Notes under the pieces: generated by a model
What the model was told of the DNA's origin: nothing
What the model saw: the letters and a program-made list of their open reading frames with translations, nothing else
The model's database searches: none
Translations under genes and position numbers: made by a program
Assembly (NCBI GenBank): GCA_033813475.1
Contig: JAPXRP010000171.1
Span: 1-9,392 of the forward strand
Source of the DNA: JAAYBR01 sp033813475
Lineage (GTDB): Bacteria > Hydrogenedentota > Hydrogenedentia > Hydrogenedentales > CAITNO01
Length of the DNA: 9,392 bases
Reading direction: 5' to 3'
Part shown: piece by piece, positions 5,836 to 9,392 of the stretch
Layout: every line of letters begins with the position of its first letter
Numbering within the stretch: the stretch's first letter is position 1

Positions 5836-6282
5836 TTGCCTACGATCAACCAGTTGGTGAGAAACTGCCGCGAGAAGATGACTTCCAAGACGAAGTCCCC
5901 CGCGCTCAAGGCGTGCCCGCAGGCGTCGGGCACGTGCACGCGCGTCTTAACCATGACCCCCAAAAAGCCGAACTCGGCGCTGCGCAAGGTGGCGCGCGTC
6001 CGGCTGAAGAACGGCATGGAAGTGACGGTGTACATCCCGGGCGTCGGGCACAACCTGCAGGAGCACTCGCAGGTGATGATCCGCGGCGGCCGCGTGAAGG
6101 ACCTTCCGGGCGTGCGCTACCACCTCATCCGCGGGGTGCTGGACGCGGCGGGCGACCTGGGCGGCACGGCGAGCGAGAAGGACCAGGGCGGCAAGAAGGT
6201 CCATGCGGGCCGCTGGGTGAGCCGGTCCAAGTACGGGGTGAAGCGGCCCAAGAAGGGCGGGGACCCGAAAAAGAAGAAGTGA
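5836..6282 (+). CDS. rpsL: 30S ribosomal protein S12, extended form
   Basis: S12 lies at the decoding centre of the small subunit and governs accuracy. The start is TTG at 5836. It gives the canonical N-terminus MPTINQLVR, has AGGGAG (5823-5828) seven bases upstream, and no ATG gives that N-terminus. The core is standard, with TPKKPNSALRK (41-51) and GGRVKDLPGVRYH (84-96). The residues that matter for streptomycin are wild type (K43, K88, P91), and D89, the usual methylthiolated Asp, is present. Numbering matches E. coli up to residue 106. After that, the segment 107-129 before RSKYGVKRPK is 16 residues longer than in E. coli, and a GGDPKKKK tail follows, giving 148 aa against about 124. Residues 30-31 are Ala-Ser where E. 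coli has Lys-Arg. First gene of the str operon. Confidence 0.97.
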   Translation: MPTINQLVRNCREKMTSKTKSPALKACPQASGTCTRVLTMTPKKPNSALRKVARVRLKNGMEVTVYIPGVGHNLQEHSQVMIRGGRVKDLPGVRYHLIRGVLDAAGDLGGTASEKDQGGKKVHAGRWVSRSKYGVKRPKKGGDPKKKK

Positions 6283-6362
6283 CGTGAGACTGCGGGCGCG
6301 GACCGCACGGTCCGGGCCTTGGACATAAACCGGCGCAGGGCGCCACAGGGCGAAGGCAACAG
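6283..6362 (+). promoter_or_regulatory. rpsL-rpsG intergenic hairpins, candidate S7 autoregulatory site
   Basis: The 80-nt gap holds two hairpins. CGGACC-GCAC-GGTCCG (6299-6314) is extendable by GGC/GCC across a G-G mismatch, and GGCGC-AGG-GCGCC (6332-6344) follows. In E. coli the same gap carries the binding site through which S7 represses its own operon. Position supports that role here, but I cannot show that the fold mimics the 16S rRNA S7 site. GAAGG (6352-6356) serves as the rpsG ribosome-binding site. Confidence 0.35.
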
Positions 6363-6836
6363 ATGGCAAGACGCAGAGTACCGGAAAAACGGGTTCCCCT
6401 CGGCGATCCGAAATATGGCAGCACGCTGGTGGCAAAGTTCATCAGCACCGTCATGATCTGCGGCAAGAAGAGCATTGCCGAATCCATCGTGTACGGCGCC
6501 TTCGAGATCATCAAGGCGAAGGTTCCGAACGAGGAGCCCCATCTGGTGTTTGCGGCCGCGATCGAGAACGCCAAGCCCCTGCTCCAGGTCAAGTCGCGGC
6601 GCATCGGCGGCGCGACCTACCAGGTGCCGGTCGAGATCGCCCCGGCGACGCGCACGGCCCTGGCCTTCCGCTGGATCATCGAGTTCGCCCGCAAGCGCGG
6701 CGAGAAGACGATGCGGGAGCGGCTGGCCGGCGAGCTGCTCGACTGCTACAGCAAGCAGGGCGCGACGATGAAGCGCAAGGACGACACGCACCGGATGGCG
6801 GAGGCGAACAAGGCGTTCGCCCACTTCCGGTTCTGA
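6363..6836 (+). CDS. rpsG: 30S ribosomal protein S7
   Basis: S7 is the primary assembly protein of the 30S head. It binds the 3' domain of 16S rRNA and lines the E site. The 157-aa product is full length for the family. It shows the S7 signature at the N-terminus (DPKYGSTLVAKFI, 15-27), the middle segment KSRRIGGATYQVPVEI (77-92) and the C-terminal MAEANKAFAHFRF. The ATG at 6363 has GAAGG six bases upstream. It follows rpsL by 80 nt and precedes fusA by 203 nt, an unusually large gap for a str operon. In E. coli S7 is the translational repressor of this operon. I see no truncation or odd residue. Confidence 0.97.
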   Translation: MARRRVPEKRVPLGDPKYGSTLVAKFISTVMICGKKSIAESIVYGAFEIIKAKVPNEEPHLVFAAAIENAKPLLQVKSRRIGGATYQVPVEIAPATRTALAFRWIIEFARKRGEKTMRERLAGELLDCYSKQGATMKRKDDTHRMAEANKAFAHFRF

Positions 6837-7039
6837 CACACGGACAGTGATGAGGGACTTACTGACAATATTCGAAGCGGAGTGAGCGGCCGGAGAGTTT
6901 TCCCCGGGCCCGCGCCTCTGCTTGCAACGGAAAGTTGAATCAGAGCGAGCGTGAAGCCGGATGCCCAAGGCGCGATGCCTGCGGGGAGAACCGAAGGAAG
7001 CCTGCCGCAAACCCCGCAAGGGTGAAGAGAGCGACGGAC
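6837..7039 (+). promoter_or_regulatory. Long structured leader between rpsG and fusA
   Basis: This 203-nt gap has no recognised gene. Two stem-loops are visible. CTCTG/CAGAG encloses CAAC-GGAAA-GTTG (6916-6945), and TGCGGGG (6980-6986) pairs with CCCCGCA (7012-7018) around a 25-nt loop. The second ends 21 nt before the fusA start. A tiny open frame, MRDLLTIFEAE (6850-6885), lies just after rpsG, but its ribosome-binding site is poor. No good promoter with both boxes was found, so fusA is probably read from the operon transcript. I could not assign the region to a known riboswitch or leader family. Confidence 0.4.
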
Positions 7040-9136
7040 GTGCCCAGAAAACTTCCCATAGAGAACATGCGCAACATTGGCATCATGGCCCACATTGACG
7101 CCGGCAAGACCACCGTCACGGAACGCGTCTTGTACTACTCCGGCCGGTTGCACCGCATGGGCGAAGTCCATGACGGCGCGGCGACCATGGACTACATGGA
7201 CCAGGAGCGGGAGCGCGGTATAACGATCACCTCCGCCGCCACAGCGTGCGAGTGGAGGGGCTACCACGTCAACATCATCGACACGCCCGGGCACATTGAC
7301 TTCACCGCCGAGGTGGAGCGCAGCCTGAGGGTGCTCGACGGCGCGGTGGCTGTTTTCTGCGCCGTCGCGGGGGTTCAGCCCCAGTCCGAAACCGTCTGGC
7401 GCCAGGCCCACCGCTACCACGTCCCCCGCATCGCCTTCATCAACAAGATGGACCGCGTCGGCGCGGATTTCGACCGCGCGGTGGCGAGCATGCGCGCGCG
7501 TCTCGGCGCGAACGCGGTGCCGCTGCAGATGCCGATCGGGGCAGAGGACCTCTTCAGCGGGGTCGTGGACCTGGTGGAGTTCCGCATGATCATGTGGGAG
7601 GGCGAGGGCCCGACGGCGGAAATGATCATCTCGGAGGTTCCCGGGGACCTGGCCGGCCCGGCGCGGGAGCGCAGGCACGAGCTGCTGGAGCATGTGGCGG
7701 ACGCCGACGACGAGTTCATGGACCGCTACCTCAACGAGGAGGACGGGCTCAGCGTCGCGGAGATCAAGGCGGCCATCCGCCGGGCGACCCTGGCGATGCG
7801 CCTGTTCCCCGTCGTGTGCGGCACCGCCCTGCGGAACCGCGGGGTGCGCCTGATGCTGGACGCGGCGGTGGACTACCTGCCGAGCCCGGTGGACGTGCCC
7901 CCCTGCGAGGGCACCCATCCGGACGACGCGGAGCGCGTGGTGACCCGGGAGGCTTCGGACGACGCGCCGTTTTCCGCGCTGGCGTTCAAGATTCTCACGG
8001 ATCCCCATGTGGGGCGTCTGACCTTCATCCGGGTGTACTCGGGCGTTTTGGAGGCCGGCGACCAGGTGGTGAACGCCCGGACGGGCCGCAAGGAGCGGCT
8101 GGGCCGCCTGCTCGAGATGCACGCCGACGAGCGCACGGACCTCAAGGAGCTCCGGGCGGGCGACATCGGCGCGGTCATCGGGTGCAAGCAGACCACCACG
8201 GGCGACACGCTCTGCGACGCGGACAGGCCGGTGGTGCTCATGCCGGTGACGTTTCCCGAGCCCGTCGTGCACATCGCCATCGAGCCCAAGACGAAGGCAG
8301 ACCAGGACAAGCTGTCCCAGGCCCTCGCGAAGCTCGCCGAGGAGGATCCGACCTTCCGGGTGCGGGTGCACGAGGAGACCGGGCAGACGATCATCGCCGG
8401 GATGGGCGAGCTCCACCTGGAGATCATCATTGACCGGCTGAAGCGCGAGTTCAAGGTGGAGGCGAATGTCGGCCGGCCCATGGTCGCCTACCGGGAGACG
8501 GTGCGCGGCAAGGCGTCGGTGGAAAAGAGATTCATCAGGCAGACGGGCGGACGCGGCCAGTACGGGCATGTGGTGCTCACACTGGAGGCGGGCGAGCCCG
8601 GAGCCGGGTTCATATTTGAAGACAAGACGGTGGGCGGGGTGATTCCGAAGGAATACATCCCCGCAGTCGAGAAAGGCTGCCGCGAGGCGCTGGAGAGCGG
8701 CATCGTCACGGGCTACCCCATGGTGGACGTGAAGGTGACGCTCACCTTCGGGTCCTACCACGAGGTGGACTCGTCCGAGATGGCGTTCATGATCGCGGGC
8801 TCCATGGCGGTGAAGGAGGCGGCGCCCCGCGCCAATCCGCAGCTGCTGGAGCCGGTGATGAAGGTGGACGTGATCACGCCGGACGAGTACACCGGCGAGG
8901 TGATCAGCGACTTCGACCGCCGGCGCGGCAGGCTCGACGGCATGGAAAGCGAGGCGGGCGTGCAGAACATACGCGCCTACGTCCCGCTCGCCGGCATGTT
9001 TGGATACGCAAACGACCTGCGTTCGCGGACCCAGGGCCGCGCCACGTACGCGATGGAGTTCTACCAGTACGAGGCGGCGCCCAGGAACGTCGCGAACGAG
9101 ATCATGGAGAAAATGGGAAGCACCTTCCGCTTCTGA
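7040..9136 (+). CDS. fusA: Translation elongation factor G
   Basis: EF-G is the GTPase that drives translocation of tRNA and mRNA on the ribosome and takes part in ribosome recycling. The GTG at 7040 is chosen because it yields the family N-terminus MPRKLPIENMRNIGI and a 698-aa protein, normal for EF-G. The frame stays open back to a TTG at 6935, but that would add 35 Arg-rich residues unlike any EF-G. The ribosome-binding site is weak (GAGAG, 7027-7031). The G domain has AHIDAGKTT (17-25), RGITIT (59-64), DTPGH (81-85) and NKMD (135-138). Domain II has PFSALAFKI, domain III has GMGELHLE, domain IV has QTGGRGQYGHVV, and domain V has GSYHEVDSSEMAF near the C-terminus. All motifs are intact, and the product looks like a canonical, translocation-competent EF-G rather than a paralogue. 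Confidence 0.97.
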   Translation: MPRKLPIENMRNIGIMAHIDAGKTTVTERVLYYSGRLHRMGEVHDGAATMDYMDQERERGITITSAATACEWRGYHVNIIDTPGHIDFTAEVERSLRVLDGAVAVFCAVAGVQPQSETVWRQAHRYHVPRIAFINKMDRVGADFDRAVASMRARLGANAVPLQMPIGAEDLFSGVVDLVEFRMIMWEGEGPTAEMIISEVPGDLAGPARERRHELLEHVADADDEFMDRYLNEEDGLSVAEIKAAIRRATLAMRLFPVVCGTALRNRGVRLMLDAAVDYLPSPVDVPPCEGTHPDDAERVVTREASDDAPFSALAFKILTDPHVGRLTFIRVYSGVLEAGDQVVNARTGRKERLGRLLEMHADERTDLKELRAGDIGAVIGCKQTTTGDTLCDADRPVVLMPVTFPEPVVHIAIEPKTKADQDKLSQALAKLAEEDPTFRVRVHEETGQTIIAGMGELHLEIIIDRLKREFKVEANVGRPMVAYRETVRGKASVEKRFIRQTGGRGQYGHVVLTLEAGEPGAGFIFEDKTVGGVIPKEYIPAVEKGCREALESGIVTGYPMVDVKVTLTFGSYHEVDSSEMAFMIAGSMAVKEAAPRANPQLLEPVMKVDVITPDEYTGEVISDFDRRRGRLDGMESEAGVQNIRAYVPLAGMFGYANDLRSRTQGRATYAMEFYQYEAAPRNVANEIMEKMGSTFRF

Positions 9137-9191
9137 GCGGGGGGCGCGGACAGCCTTTGACATCGAAAGTGTGGGTCCGGCGGCCTGGAGG

Positions 9192-9224
9192 GCCGCGGAC
9201 GCAACCCGCGGCGCCGGGCGCCGC
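9192..9224 (+). promoter_or_regulatory. Competing hairpins in the fusA-tuf intergenic leader
   Basis: GCCGCGG (9192-9198) pairs with CCGCGGC (9206-9212), giving a 7-bp stem with a 7-nt loop. The same middle segment can instead pair to the right, GCGGCG (9208-9213) with CGCCGC (9219-9224), a 6-bp stem with a 5-nt loop set in a near-perfect palindrome (9208-9224). The two folds are mutually exclusive. The right-hand arm ends five bases before the tuf ribosome-binding site AGGGAG (9229-9234). A switch is possible but unproven. Confidence 0.35.
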
Positions 9225-9241
9225 AAGCAGGGAGAGCCGTC

Positions 9242-9392
9242 ATGGCCAAGGAAAAGTTTGTACGGAGCAAGACGCACGTGAACGTGGGGACGATCGGTCA
9301 CGTGGACCACGGCAAGACGACGCTTACGAGCGCGATCACGAAGGTTCTGTCGAAGTCTGGCAAGGCGAGGGCGATAGACTTTGCGATGATTG
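9242..9392 (+). CDS. tuf: Translation elongation factor Tu, N-terminal part (cut by window end)
   Basis: EF-Tu is the GTPase that delivers aminoacyl-tRNA to the ribosomal A site. Only the first 50 codons are in the window, and the frame is open at the edge. The N-terminus MAKEKFVRSKTHVNVGTIGH and the P-loop GHVDHGKT (19-26) are diagnostic. The start at 9242 has AGGGAG (9229-9234) seven bases before it. The gene follows fusA by 105 nt, the usual str operon order. A TTGACA sits at 9157-9162 in that gap, but I see no -10 at suitable spacing, so tuf is probably co-transcribed. Whether a second tuf copy exists elsewhere cannot be told from here. Confidence 0.97.
   Translation, partial: MAKEKFVRSKTHVNVGTIGHVDHGKTTLTSAITKVLSKSGKARAIDFAMI

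Noticed and set aside
6862..6867. CTGACA as a -35 box for a fusA promoter
   Set aside because: The sequence 17 nt downstream (AGCGGC) is not a -10 box.
9157..9162. TTGACA box between fusA and tuf
   Set aside because: No acceptable -10 box lies 15-19 nt downstream, where the sequence is GC-rich.
6746..9310. Open frame of 854 codons on the - strand opposite fusA
   Set aside because: It is antisense to a canonical EF-G and spans several gene borders. Its His/Arg/Val-rich translation resembles no protein family I know.
1..9392. Mobile elements, CRISPR arrays, tRNA genes or a defence cassette
   Set aside because: No transposase, integrase, regular spaced repeats, cloverleaf or toxin-antitoxin pair was seen. 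All long + frames are explained by envelope and translation genes.

Overview
This window reads as a housekeeping region of a GC-rich diderm (Gram-negative-type) bacterium. Everything recognisable is on the + strand. A lipoprotein signal on a cell-wall hydrolase, a SurA/PrsA-like periplasmic folding factor and an M23 metallopeptidase point to an outer membrane and a periplasm. The gene order rpsL-rpsG-fusA-tuf is the classical bacterial str operon. The sequence does not fix the phylum. The heavily GC-biased codon use, an unusually extended S12 and a five-LysM MltD would suit a poorly studied lineage (PVC-like or Hydrogenedentota-like), but that is a guess.

Layout: positions 1-118 hold no gene. 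A good sigma70-type promoter (119-147), with a perfect dyad in its spacer, opens a structured leader of about 186 nt ahead of an MltD-type lytic transglycosylase (340-2445). A very strong rho-independent terminator or attenuator (2494-2546), then a hairpin touching the Shine-Dalgarno, separate it from a parvulin-type chaperone/isomerase gene (2596-3741). The stop of that gene overlaps the start of an M23 peptidase gene (3741-5648) by one base. A second strong promoter with an A-tract upstream (5677-5727) drives the str operon: rpsL (5836-6282, TTG start), rpsG (6363-6836), fusA (7040-9136, GTG start) and the first 50 codons of tuf (9242-9392, cut by the window end).

Functionally there are two blocks. 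The first is an envelope block. The transglycosylase cuts glycan strands, the M23 protein would cut stem-peptide cross-links, and the SurA-like factor would assist folding of exported proteins. The second is the translation block: S12 and S7 of the 30S subunit with elongation factors EF-G and EF-Tu.

No mobile element, CRISPR array, tRNA, rRNA or defence-like cassette was seen, and I found no convincing undescribed system. The parts worth a second look are regulatory and small-scale. They are the dyad-containing mltD promoter and its leader hairpins, the terminator plus SD-hairpin before ppiC, the competing hairpins before tuf, the long structured fusA leader, and a 16-residue net insertion plus a lysine-rich tail in ribosomal protein S12.
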